A stretch of DNA of 64,000 nucleotides. Source: Trichoplusia ni (Eukaryota; Arthropoda; Insecta; Lepidoptera; Noctuidae). The translations under genes were made by a program, and so were the position numbers. Position 1 is the stretch's first letter; the number at the start of each line of letters is the position of its first letter. The notes under the pieces are model-generated. The model was given only the letters and a program-made list of their open reading frames with translations, ran no database searches and had not been told where the DNA came from. This document shows positions 1 through 9,893 of this stretch, in pieces. The stretch is from positions 3,999,673-4,063,672 of the forward strand of contig NC_039501.1 in the NCBI RefSeq assembly GCF_003590095.1, in the 5' to 3' direction.

Positions 1-3000
1 TATGCGTATTTAAAATTGTAATGAAAGGATGTGTACACCGCATCTTTCTCTACAAGCACTGGAATTATTATTATATGGTAGAAGAACATTTTGTTAAAGA
101 TTTTCCTTTATTTAATTAATAGGAAAAGACGAGAGTTGGTTAATCGCTTGGAACTGTCATGATTGTGCAAGTTTAGTATTTCAATAAGTACCTTCCTTAT
201 TATTACATGTATCCTAAACGATCGACTTTCATCATATTGTTATTCAATAAAATTTTGGAAAGCCCAAACAAATTATGCAGACACATTAAAAAAATAACAT
301 TTGTCACTTACCAACATTTTTTATAGTCAACAACATATTTTATATCTACTACATTATTTACCTGTATAAGAAATTCATCTCAAAAAGAACTAACATTCAA
401 TCCTAACAAATTAAATCTCAAAACTCTTTGATCGAAAGCGAACCTTAACTGACAAACTCATAAAAAAAAAACTGTCCGTATAACGTATTTGGAACTCCAG
501 ATCGCAATGAAAAGTGGATATTATCCCTCATTACCATTCGACAGGTACAGTTAAAAGTTGAAGCAGAATCGCTCTACCAACTCTATAAGTATTTCAGGCA
601 CGTATAGGACGGTGTTATGCGTGATGTAACAATGAGTAAATGTGCTGCGTAACCGTGCTGTGATGAGTTTAATTTCCGTGCATTCATTTTCTGATGGAAA
701 CGTGATGCATGGTATGATTTATTTCATGTTCATTAAAGGAATGTTTGATTCGAAAGAGGTGTTCTGTCTTATTTACATGATTAATGTTTTATATTGTAAT
801 GAGATAATTAGATGTTTTAAAGTTGGTTAGTAATATGAGGTAAATTATGCCAGTTTATATAGTCTCATAATACAGGCCTCTTTCCGTATTGAGAATTGAT
901 CACCACGATAGCTCACTGCGGGTTGGTGATTTCTGATTCCAATAATAGGAGTCCATGTTTTCTCACGATGTCACTTTCATACTTTGCCTGCGTTGAGATC
1001 GAACTTGTATCCATTCTCTCAAGATCTCATTTTTATTAATATTTCTTAGTTTCGTCTAACATGAAACGTCCGTGAATTTTTCCCTCGATTGGCAAATTAG
1101 AGTGTATGCGCGTCGTCTGGATATCGCAACTGATTCTACTTCGGTAACTCTCGACAAACTTCGGCAATTTTCGGCTAAGTTCGACTATGTTCGTCTACGT
1201 TCGAGTTTGTATTACAGTTATTTTTATGAATAGTTTTAGTTTTTTCATTTTTAGTCATTAGTTTAAAATGAGCTTAGCATTAAGAGAAACGTGTGGATTC
1301 CCTGTCCGTTTAGTGACGTAATTTTGACTTGCCTGCTAATAATATTCAACCGATGCGCAAAACAGTTAAGTATAAAAAAACATGAATTACGATTTTATTA
1401 GAATAAAAATAAATCAATGCGATTATTATATTAAAAGGAATGAGACTTGCAACAAGCATCGGACTTGTGTAAAATGAATAATGCAATAACTCAAAGTAGA
1501 TACAGAGCCATTTTCATTTGTTATTTTTTCCTAATTTGTAAAATTTTAAATGTGTGCCAAGTATATTTTATAAGATGAAGCCTATAGACAGTTTTACAGA
1601 TACACAAAAACACAGAGAGCAGACCTTTTCAGAACCCAAAAAGCGAATAAATCTATTTAAAATATTTTTACTTAAATACAATTGATCGAAAAAAAAGAAA
1701 ACCGTGTATAATATTGTGATTCAAATTCCGTAGGTAATAGAAAAACACAAGTAGGCACATAAAACCCATATCCAACATAAGTGCTACCCTTTTCAACAAA
1801 GAAAAACCAAGTCTCAAATACTTAACCCTTTAAAAGTGTGTATTACCTGAAGAACACCTATAATAAATTATTCATTTAATGAAGCGCTCATGACAGAAAG
1901 GAAATTGGGTGCGTTACCGCCCGAAATTAATCCTTTTTGAGGGTTGAGTATGTATCAAGAAAGTATATTTTGTTCTCTACATAGCATTCTGATTTTTTTG
2001 GGTTTTAAGTATCTATTGTTTTTTTGGGGTGAATTGTAGTGGATTATTTGTGATTCATAATGAGCTTGATGTAATTGCTTTAGTGTTAATTTATAAGTTG
2101 TTTTTCCGTTTTGTTACTTGGAAAATTAATAGGGTTTACTATTAAGGGTCTATCGTCTATTTCTTTACCTAGATGTACCTGGCAATATCTTGTTATTCGT
2201 TATAATATATTAGATATGTGAAGAGACCCAAAAAAAAAAACACAAACCTTCACTGTTGTGACAAAATGTATTAAAATAAAACATTAAGGTTTAATTTTGA
2301 TTCTTCTACAATGGTATGCAATCACCCTACAAAATTCATCTTGCAATTGACAAGGCTCTATCGATTTTTTTTGCATACAAAAGCTAGAACAACATCCAAA
2401 TCACTTTTAACCTTCAACCCACATCAAATCGAAATGCACCCATCAAAAAACGAGCAATTGAAAACGAAACACGATAGAACGACAAGACAAAATAACTTCC
2501 GAGGAATCATGGACGTGGTAAACATATAAATTAACAGATCTGGGCAACCCTTATCACTGGTTGTCAGATGCATGCTGTGGCTACTTCCAAACACCTGCGA
2601 ACAAGCTTGGATATATTATTGTAACTTAAATGTTATGCTAATTGGAGTCTCCGTTATGTTAAGAAGGAAAATTGCTAGATGTGTTAGTGCCAGCTTCGGA
2701 TACTTCAATAAGATTGAAAGTTTTAGACTGCAGAAGATTTCGATTGCACGGATAGTCGAATAGTCTCTGTATAATATGGTCAAATTGTGAACATATATGG
2801 ACAGTCAATGCCAACCACTGTAATTTAATTCACACATCTAATGCAATCTAATATATGCAATTTTCGTACCACGGTGTTTGGACGCCTACGAAAGGGCTCG
2901 ACCGATTCTCAAAAAAATTGTTTGCAAATTGAGTAGATTTGATAGTCCATTACACATTTATTTTTCTTACCCCTTAATGTCATGGGTAGTCCATCATTAT

Positions 3001-3479
3001 TTATTGAATTTTTTTTTTATACCTACAGCATACGAAAATACACACAGCCCTATATTTCCACTCCTCTACGATCAACTCCCATTTCTTTATATCAAAACAA
3101 AGCAACGTTTGCTAGGTCAGTTAGTTTTTCTCTAAAACTCTATTAAACCAAACCATATGTATTTCCTACATTCTGTGAACATTATTTGAACCATTCACAG
3201 AAGGAATTAACAGAAAAATCGAGTCCGAAAACTGGGAAAACAACAATGCATTCGATAATAATTATTGCAAACCAGAATTTAAATCATAAAACGAAAATTT
3301 TTGGCACAAGCGCTGCCAAAACAACACCCGAACTAAACGATCATATATTTTGAGCAATTAAATTTATAGTAGCGCTGCAGGGGTTTTGTACCAAAAAATA
3401 GAACTAGATTTATAGCAGAATTAGTAAAACGACAAATATTTTAAGGATTTACAGATTTTTGGTTTTAGACTTAGCAAGC
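1..3479. other. AT-rich intronic or intergenic DNA, no gene seen
   Basis: No exon with convincing splice sites, no RNA gene and no recognised repeat was found here. The open frames present (for example 2311-2529 and 2878-3135, + strand) are short, rich in Lys, Asn, Phe and Leu codons as expected from AT-rich noise, and match no family I know. The stretch lies upstream of the exon at 4996 and could be its upstream intron. Confidence 0.6.
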
Positions 3480-3857
3480 AGGGCTTTAACAGCTGAGAGA
3501 GGAGCTCGTGGTTTTAGCGAGGAGCTCGTGTCTAAGCTATAACCGCAGAAGTGAATCGATCATAGGTTAAGCTATGCTTGACTTAGTCATAACGAGTTCC
3601 TCCGTATTTCGGAAGGTACATTGAATTGTGGGTCCCGGCTGTTATTCCTACATCTTTGACAGTCGTTACAGGTAGTCAGAAGCTTGAAAAGTTTGACAAC
3701 CAGTCTAACCAAGGGGTATCGTGTTGCCCAGGTAACTGGGTTGAGGAGGTCAGATAGGCAGTCGCTCCTTGTAAAATACTGGTACTCAGCTGAAACCGGT
3801 TAGACTGGAAGCCGACCCCAACATAGTTGGGAAAAGGCTAGGCCGATGATGAAGCAC
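3480..3857 (+). repeat. Dispersed repeat with 5S-rRNA-like head and 'gccgaccccaacatagttgg' tail
   Basis: This is the fullest copy of a family seen three times in the window (also 38268-38461 minus and 63925-64000 plus). Shared blocks are 'cggctgttattcctacatc', 'tttgacagtcgttacaggta', 'cccaggtaactgggttgagg' and a 3' end 'ggaaaaggctaggccgatga' leading into a GATGA tail. The head 'gaatcgatcataggttaagc' resembles the internal control region of 5S rRNA genes, which suggests a 5S-derived (SINE3-type) retroposon. That origin is inference. A 20-bp-spaced duplication of 'ggagctcgtg' sits at its left end. It has no coding capacity. Confidence 0.7.
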
Positions 3858-4019
3858 AGTTTTAACAGCACAGCCAATCAAAGTATTAAACAAGAATTTC
3901 AAAAACCACTTACCTAACAGTAATTTGAGTGATCAAAAATTACTTAGGTTTGTCAGTATAAATAAAGACTAGATTTTAGCTAATGTGTGCTTTAAATCGA
4001 GAAGTCTTCTATTTTTTCT

Positions 4020-4064
4020 GAATTGACTTCAGCATTGGTATCATACCAATGCTGACGTCAATTC
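4020..4064. repeat. 45-bp near-perfect inverted repeat
   Basis: Two arms of about 22 bases meet around position 4042 with almost no loop. The left arm contains 'cagcattggtat' and the right arm 'ataccaatgctg'. Only one mismatch (cttc against cgtc) is seen. It is followed at 4074-4110 by an imperfect (ATAATC)n run. It could be a collapsed MITE end or a cruciform-forming site. Confidence 0.85.
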
Positions 4065-4714
4065 ATAATAAGAATCAGACAATCATAATAATCATAATCA
4101 TAATCATTTATTCATTTGTAAACATAGGTTTTACATACATAGATGGTATTAAACAAGAAAATAATAGTGACTCTATGGCATACAAATGACGTAAAGTCTT
4201 CTGGTTTTCCTAAGCTATGTTAAGGTTGACTTTCTATATCACCCAATCTATCATATTTAAAATAGTTTACATATTATTTGTCTCTACAATTTCAACAAAT
4301 TTCCAATTTCTTCCGCACTTCCATAACTAATTAATTCCCCAAATAAATTACCATCACAACACGAAAAACAGTCCAAATGAAAACCAATTCACAGTTTTTA
4401 AACAAAAATTGTGCATGTTTGTTTTTATCGTACAATTTTATCGGTACAATATCCCACATTTCAGCCGTGTAAAGCCTTTTATCAATAAATTTGAACTGTA
4501 AGCTTACTTAAGCCGGGAAAACGAGAGTAGGTCGACACTAATTTGTGCCTGAAAACTGTTCACTAGATATTTAGCTGGCTTACAATGATTGTATACCAAT
4601 ATCCTGTAACTGTTCGTATTATTGGTGTTTAGAATGTGGGATCGTTGTTTATAGACTATTTATTGGTGATAGATTTTGCTTGAAAATTTTAGGTTAGGAT
4701 TCTATGATTTTTTT

Positions 4715-4900
4715 ATTATTATTTTTTTAACCCCAGATGGAAAAAAACTGATTTATTGGTTTTATGTGTCAACTGTGTGTCAATAACATGTCTTTGGCAG
4801 TCTGTCTATCTGTCTGTCCGTATGTGGCATCATAGCTCCAGACCGAATTGAACGATTTGTTTTCTGACTTTCAATAGGTAATAATGCGTTTATTTCCATT
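4715..4900 (+). repeat. Degraded dispersed repeat ('gtccgtatgtggcatcatag' type)
   Basis: The segment carries 'ttttttaaccccagatgg', a run of 'ctgtctatctgtctgtccg' and 'tgtggcatcatagctccaga' before an 'aattgaacgattt' block. The same order recurs near 30140-30230 and, reversed, near 38960-39110. No terminal repeats or coding sequence are visible. Confidence 0.45.
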
Positions 4901-4995
4901 GCTTTTTTATATCGAGAAGATTCAAAAATGTATGTATCATATTTTTATTTATTTAAGTATATTTATTTAAGTTAACTACACTGTATTAATTTCAG

Positions 4996-5121
4996 ACCCA
5001 GCTGCCCAATCTCGAGGAACAGGCTACGCACGAATCCGGCCATCGATACCATTTGTAAATGAAGATGTCCATCACGACAACACGATAAATGTATCACCCT
5101 GGCAATACAACAATTACAGGG
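4996..5121 (+). CDS. Internal coding exon of an unidentified gene (partial)
   Basis: The exon is bounded by a 3' splice site (ttaatttcag, last base 4995) and a 5' splice site (gtatgtag from 5122). Two of the three frames hit stops early. The third, starting after two bases that complete a split codon, is open for 41 codons and leaves one base over, so the exon is phase 1 at both ends and can be skipped or duplicated without a frameshift. The peptide starts PAAQSRGTGYARIRPSIPF and ends SPWQYNNYR. It is hydrophilic, has no membrane segment and no cysteine, and includes a His/Asp/Asn-rich stretch (EDVHHDN). GC content and codon use are clearly higher than in the flanks. I do not recognise the protein. 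No neighbouring exon of the same gene was identified, so its introns must be long. An antisense retrotransposon starts about 250 bp into the downstream intron. Confidence 0.75.
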
Positions 5122-5366
5122 GTATGTAGACATTATCTCTGCACATTATACTCAAACCGCTGATCTTAAAAGTTGATTATTTTCAAACGGCTTTACAAAT
5201 TCAAGTACAGAGAAATACGTCTTTTAAAGGCTTCCTTTCACTATTCTGGACCCACCATTCTTTAAAAACGTGAGATTGAATGCGTTCTCGAATTTGACCT
5301 ATTTATCCAATGAATATCATGTGAGTAGAAGAGGAGTTATTTAATATTTCCTCCTCTTATTACATT

Positions 5367-5386
5367 TTAAATTAAATTAAATTAAA
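5367..5386 (-). repeat. Retrotransposon tail of four TTTAA units
   Basis: On the plus strand there are four consecutive TTAAA pentamers just outside the 3' UTR. Short tandem tails of this sort replace poly(A) in CR1-like and related non-LTR elements, and they mark the 3' end of the insertion. Confidence 0.75.
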
Positions 5387-5586
5387 AAGTTTTTATTGAC
5401 ATAAAAATACAGTTCAGCATAAATGTAACCCTGACGCCTGTGCTAGGCTTAAAGCCTGTGTTACAGGAGCCAGTGTCTTCGCCCGCTTAGGTTATTATAT
5501 TTATATCTTAATACTAACTTAATGTTAAAACTGAATTTATATAAAACTTATTATTGTTTAAACTATATTAATGAGATCATGTTTTG

Positions 5587-5587
5587 C

Positions 5588-5684
<97 letters not shown>

Positions 5685-5706
5685 TGTGTGTGTGCGTGTG
5701 CGTGTG
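5587..5706 (+). repeat. (GT)n microsatellite in the retrotransposon 3' UTR
   Basis: A pure GT/TG run spans about 5590-5680 (around 45 units), followed by an interrupted CG/TG stretch to 5706. In the element's own orientation it is (CA)n beginning some 10 bases after the ORF2 stop codon. The Cys-Val repeats that it encodes on the plus strand are an artefact, not a gene. Confidence 0.97.
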
Positions 5707-5716
5707 CTTGGTGATA

Positions 5717-8641
5717 TCAAATTAGTCTTTGTAGTACATTTTCAGTTTGCAGGTAATCAAGTGATTGTAGCCATTCCATTAATTTCTTTTTTGTTTCTGA
5801 CATTTTCAGAGAATTTATTACCAGGGTTTTGTTTATTTTATTATATATGTATTTTGATAAGCAATAGTGTTGTCTACTAGCGGAAGCAGTGTTACATTTA
5901 ATAGGTTTGCATGCGTTTGGTATTGTCCGTTGTTGTATTTGGTTTACTGGTGTTATTTTATGTTGTCTTAGTGAGATATTTAGCAGAAATAGTTGCCTAA
6001 CAGTAAGGATTTCACAGTTTTCATAAAGCGTGACTGTCGGATATCTGTAGTTTTTAAATGTCATGACTTTAAGAAGTGATCTCTGAGCTCTTTCAAGTTG
6101 TATCAAAATAGATTTACAAGCGCCTCCCCACACCGTAATACAATAACTTAAAATTGATTGGGCTAGAGAAATATAAATCGTGCGAAGAAGCTTAAACTCA
6201 GCTACATGTCGAAGTTTCTTAAATGCCCATATAAGTTTTCTAACACGCGACGTGGTAAGATCTATCTGTGGTCGCCAGGTCAATCGTTCGTCCACAATCA
6301 CACCTAAATATCTTAAATATGGTTTGTTAGTAAGTGAGGGGCATGTGCATTGAGAGGCGGTGCTACATGGATGAATTTTGAGGTTTATATCTGGAGGTTT
6401 AGTTTTAGAGAAGGTAAATTGTATATAAGAAGTTTTTTCAATGTTAAGAGTGAGCAGGTTATTTTCAAGCCAGTGCGCTATTTTATTTAGTTCCATTTCA
6501 GTCGTATGTTTTACTTCGTCCCATGTCTTTCCGTGAAATACGAGTGCAGTGTCGTCCGCATAACTGAAAATTCTACCTTTGTAAAGCTTTTTACTGCACA
6601 GATCATTAACATAAATCAAGAAGAGAGTCGGTGATAATGCGCTCCCTTGTGGTACACCGAAAGATACTCCACTTTCTTGACTAATTATACCGTCAATCCT
6701 TACCCGTTGCCTTCTGTTAGATAAAAAGTTTGTAAATATGCTGAGAGCCTTATCCCGTATCCCCACGTGTTCTAATTTTTCTATAAGTGTAGCAACACAG
6801 ACTGTATCGAAGGCTTTTGCTAGATCAAGAAAAACACCTAAGCATTTTTCTTTTGCATCAACTTTCTCTGTTATGTAGTCAACCAGATGATTCACTGCGT
6901 CTTCAGTGCTTTTCCCTGTTCTAAAGCCAAATTGTGATTCGGATAGAGTTTGATTACGTTCTAAGAATTGTACTAACCGCCTATTTAGTATTTTTTCTAG
7001 CATTTTTGAGAGTGTTGGTAAAATCGATATAGGTCTATAGTTTTTCATGTCTTCTTGATTTCCACCCTTATGAACCGGTGTTATAAGTGATTTTTTAAAA
7101 ACGTCGGGGAAGATACCCTGCTCGAAGCACTTCTCGTAAAGTTTTGTGATGTGGGGAATTAGAGTCTGTTTGCTCATTTTAATAAGTTTTCCTGAAATAG
7201 TATCCCATCCTGTAGCACTATCTATCTTCAATGCATTTATTATAGATTCTATTTCAGTCTCATCGGGGGGTAATAAAACAATTGAGTCTCTTTCAGGCGG
7301 TGAGTTGAATTTATACTTTAAATTTTGCTGTAAGTTGTGCTTTTTCATAATAGTATGTGCTAATTCTCTACCAATCTCAGAGAAGTACTTGTTTATTTGT
7401 TCAGTCACTACAGGTCCGTTTTTCGTTTCAGGTATTAGTTTGGAAGCTGATGTTTTTTGTTTGGATTGGTTAGTAATTGACTTTATAACGTTCCATGTTT
7501 CTTTTGAATTATTTGATGATTTTAACGCGTCTTGTTCGTAGTTAGTTTTAAGTTTCTTTAGTAAAGAGTTACAATAGTTTCGATATCTCTTATATGTTAT
7601 CTTTAAAATTGTATTATCTGGGTCTTTTAGTGAAGATCTATGTAATTTGTCCCTATGTCTAATGCAACGCAATAGACCAGGGGTAATCCATGCTTTGGTA
7701 ATTATTTTACGGTTAGGGATTTTTATTACTTGTGTATGCCTCGTAATTATTGATTTTAGACAGTTGACAAATTTAGAGGCCGTCTCATTGGCATCTACGG
7801 TGTCGGCGATAAATGTGAAATCTACATCTTTCAACTCTTCTACCACTGCATTGAGGTTCACTTTTGTATTTGTCATAACTTTCTTTGTTTTTGGGTGGGA
7901 GTTATCTAGACATATAAGTACAGATGCATGATCAGTAACAGTCGAATCAATAACTATAACCGTCAAACATATTGGTGTATTGACCAATATATGATCAAGA
8001 CAGTTTTCCATGCGGGTTGGATAGGTGTGTCCTGGGAGGAGTCCTAGTTCTGATGTTAAGTTTAGATATGCTTCACTGTTTCTATCTGTGTTATTCGGTT
8101 TTATATCAATATTGATATCACCTGCTATAATAATATTCTTCTCTTTGACGTTATTAATGATATTTTCAAGGGAGTTGAGGAAGCTATCAATGCAATATAT
8201 GGATGGTGATCGGTAAACTGCTAAAATACAAATATCTGGTTTAATTTTTAATAACAGATAATTAGCACCTAAAGGTTCGGGCTCCTCTACAGAACACAAA
8301 ATGTGTTTTTTTACGTAGATAACCATACCGCCGTTCTGATTCAAGCATTGTTTTGAAGCATATGCAACATAATTTTTTAATACTGGTATCGGTTTACTGT
8401 CATTGAGCCAGCATTCAGTAAGAATGATAATATCTATATCGAACGATAGTCTAGCTAATTGTGCTTGGAAATTGTCGAAATTTTTATAAATACTTCGAAT
8501 ATTTTGACTTATAATTTTTAAGGAATTACGAGTGGTAGACATATTTATTATTCTGTCACATTCTTCTGTGTCACACTGATATGAGCTGGCTATTGTAAAC
8601 TTATCTAAATATGTTATTATATTATTATTTTGATTAGCCAT
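5717..8641 (-). CDS. Non-LTR retrotransposon ORF2: endonuclease and reverse transcriptase
   Basis: This 974-residue protein nicks target DNA and reverse-transcribes the element RNA from the nick. An APE-type endonuclease fills roughly residues 40-245, with SQNIRS (45-50), the catalytic Glu of LTECW (E76), GDINID (D175), LDHILV (D216/H217) and TDH (236-238). The reverse transcriptase covers about 515-745: TPVHKGG (521), NYRPISILP (534), GFRTGKST (572), FLDLAKAFDTV with D606, GVPQGSALSP (662) and YADD (694-697). About 230 residues of C-terminal 'thumb'-like sequence follow. All visible catalytic residues are intact and there is no stop or frameshift. The start is the first Met of the frame; M34, just before the endonuclease, is an alternative. 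An ORF-wide antisense frame (7146-7541 plus) is a shadow. No RNase H or zinc-knuckle motif is evident at the C-terminus. Confidence 0.96.
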   Translation of the reverse strand: MANQNNNIITYLDKFTIASSYQCDTEECDRIINMSTTRNSLKIISQNIRSIYKNFDNFQAQLARLSFDIDIIILTECWLNDSKPIPVLKNYVAYASKQCLNQNGGMVIYVKKHILCSVEEPEPLGANYLLLKIKPDICILAVYRSPSIYCIDSFLNSLENIINNVKEKNIIIAGDINIDIKPNNTDRNSEAYLNLTSELGLLPGHTYPTRMENCLDHILVNTPICLTVIVIDSTVTDHASVLICLDNSHPKTKKVMTNTKVNLNAVVEELKDVDFTFIADTVDANETASKFVNCLKSIITRHTQVIKIPNRKIITKAWITPGLLRCIRHRDKLHRSSLKDPDNTILKITYKRYRNYCNSLLKKLKTNYEQDALKSSNNSKETWNVIKSITNQSKQKTSASKLIPETKNGPVVTEQINKYFSEIGRELAHTIMKKHNLQQNLKYKFNSPPERDSIVLLPPDETEIESIINALKIDSATGWDTISGKLIKMSKQTLIPHITKLYEKCFEQGIFPDVFKKSLITPVHKGGNQEDMKNYRPISILPTLSKMLEKILNRRLVQFLERNQTLSESQFGFRTGKSTEDAVNHLVDYITEKVDAKEKCLGVFLDLAKAFDTVCVATLIEKLEHVGIRDKALSIFTNFLSNRRQRVRIDGIISQESGVSFGVPQGSALSPTLFLIYVNDLCSKKLYKGRIFSYADDTALVFHGKTWDEVKHTTEMELNKIAHWLENNLLTLNIEKTSYIQFTFSKTKPPDINLKIHPCSTASQCTCPSLTNKPYLRYLGVIVDERLTWRPQIDLTTSRVRKLIWAFKKLRHVAEFKLLRTIYISLAQSILSYCITVWGGACKSILIQLERAQRSLLKVMTFKNYRYPTVTLYENCEILTVRQLFLLNISLRQHKITPVNQIQQRTIPNACKPIKCNTASASRQHYCLSKYIYNKINKTLVINSLKMSETKKKLMEWLQSLDYLQTENVLQRLI

Positions 8642-8987
8642 TGGAAGTTTTTATAATTTTATATTGCACAAGACATGTGTTTTTATTTATCTTTAATATT
8701 TTGAAAACTAATTGTGTAAGTATGTCATAATTACTACATTTAATCAGCCAATACCCGTATATTAATATTTTGGTAATTTTATCTGTTTTATTATATAATA
8801 GCACGGTTTTTGTACAATCACATAGAGAGGTGTGTATTTGCAATGTGTAAAATTTATGTGTGTGTATGAGTGTGTTTTTGTGTAACATTAAAATGGTTTT
8901 GTGTATACAATCATCATAAAGTAAATAAAAAATAAAGAAATTTAAAAAAGACATTAAAAAGAAGAGACAATTTTTAGGATTTATTAG
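8642..8987 (-). other. Inter-ORF spacer of the retrotransposon
   Basis: This 346-nt AT-rich stretch separates the ORF1 stop from the ORF2 Met. A minus-strand open frame of 106 codons (8634-8954) fills it and overlaps the ORF2 start by 8 nt. Its product (many Lys, Ile, Tyr, no motif) looks like chance, though it could matter for how ribosomes reach ORF2, for example by reinitiation. Confidence 0.6.
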
Positions 8988-9893
8988 TCATTGTTCTATA
9001 TTCAATTTGAGGTCGTCCTCACTTTTAATGACAATATATCTTTGTCCTTCGGATTGTCGCAGATATACTCTACCAAACGCGGTCCAACAAAATTTATAAT
9101 TATTATCTTTGGCAAATTGTCGAGCTTGGTAGAATAAACGTTGCGCTTTTGTGCTTAGATATTCTGAAAAATATATAGGTTTTGTCTCACCTCCGATCTT
9201 TAAGTGGCCTGTATTTATTTTGTTGGTGTTTTTGCGGTTGAACTGACGGACTTTTCCCAAGAAATTTTCCCTGGTGGTTACTGATGAGAAGTCTACGATG
9301 ATAGATGAAGATCCTTCTTTTTTATTTATGCGATAAACATCCTTTAAATCCTGTCGCTCGAGCGTTACTTCGACAACGTCAGCTGTTTTAGAAACTATCT
9401 CGTGTAGATCATTTCTGGTCTCACCCTCCTTTTTCGGTATGTTTCTAATTTCTAATTTTGTAAGGCAAAGCGTTCGCTCCATATTTTCTATTTTTTCCTC
9501 GAGTTTATGTATGTAGTGGCGCTCAGTTTTGCGTTCCTGTTCACATTCATCCATTTTTAATTTTAGGTCATCATATTGTCGAGACACAAAGGTAAGGGTA
9601 TTTTTTAATTCAATATTCTGTGCGATTATTTCAGTCATGGAGGATTGAAGAGCGAGAAATTTATGTTCAGTTTGTTTCGCGGAAGTTTGTAATAAATCGC
9701 GTATCTCTTGCATAAATGTGGTCAGTTCATCTTCTCGCTTGCGCTTGTTTCGTGTCTTGAGACTGCTTTTCTCTGTGTTTAAGTTTGGTGCGGACCCAGA
9801 GAATGCGCTATTGAGATTGTTATCCGTAAAAAGATTATCCTCGGTGATGACTGGTGATTTTGGCTTTGACGGCGGAGTGCGTCTGAGAGGCAT
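8988..9893 (-). CDS. Non-LTR retrotransposon ORF1: coiled-coil protein with FP-type C-terminal domain
   Basis: The 301-residue protein is the likely RNA-binding partner of ORF2, coating the transcript and chaperoning target-primed copying. Its layout is a Ser/Pro/Asn-rich N-terminus, a basic NLS-like patch KTRNKRKRED (46-55), a charged heptad-rich coiled coil (about 56-142), an RRM-like middle starting LEIRNIPKKEGE (148-158) and containing VYRINKK, and a C-terminal module (about 238-295) with IYFSEYLSTKAQRLFYQARQ and KFCWTAFGRVYLR. That C-terminal pattern is the one shared between ORF1 proteins of insect CR1-like elements and the baculovirus FP (few-polyhedra) protein family. I recognise it by motif only. 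No PHD or CCHC zinc finger is seen. The frame is unbroken and lies 346 nt upstream of ORF2 on the same strand. Confidence 0.88.
   Translation of the reverse strand: MPLRRTPPSKPKSPVITEDNLFTDNNLNSAFSGSAPNLNTEKSSLKTRNKRKREDELTTFMQEIRDLLQTSAKQTEHKFLALQSSMTEIIAQNIELKNTLTFVSRQYDDLKLKMDECEQERKTERHYIHKLEEKIENMERTLCLTKLEIRNIPKKEGETRNDLHEIVSKTADVVEVTLERQDLKDVYRINKKEGSSSIIVDFSSVTTRENFLGKVRQFNRKNTNKINTGHLKIGGETKPIYFSEYLSTKAQRLFYQARQFAKDNNYKFCWTAFGRVYLRQSEGQRYIVIKSEDDLKLNIEQ

Noticed and set aside
5522..5880. Two plus-strand frames encoding long Cys-Val repeats
   Set aside because: They are translations of the (GT)n microsatellite in the retrotransposon's 3' UTR.
7146..8216. Plus-strand frames of 63-131 codons
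   Set aside because: They are antisense shadows of the intact ORF2 on the minus strand.
8634..8954. 106-codon minus frame between ORF1 and ORF2
   Set aside because: No motif, AT-rich composition, and it lies in the inter-ORF spacer. I describe it as spacer and not as a third ORF.
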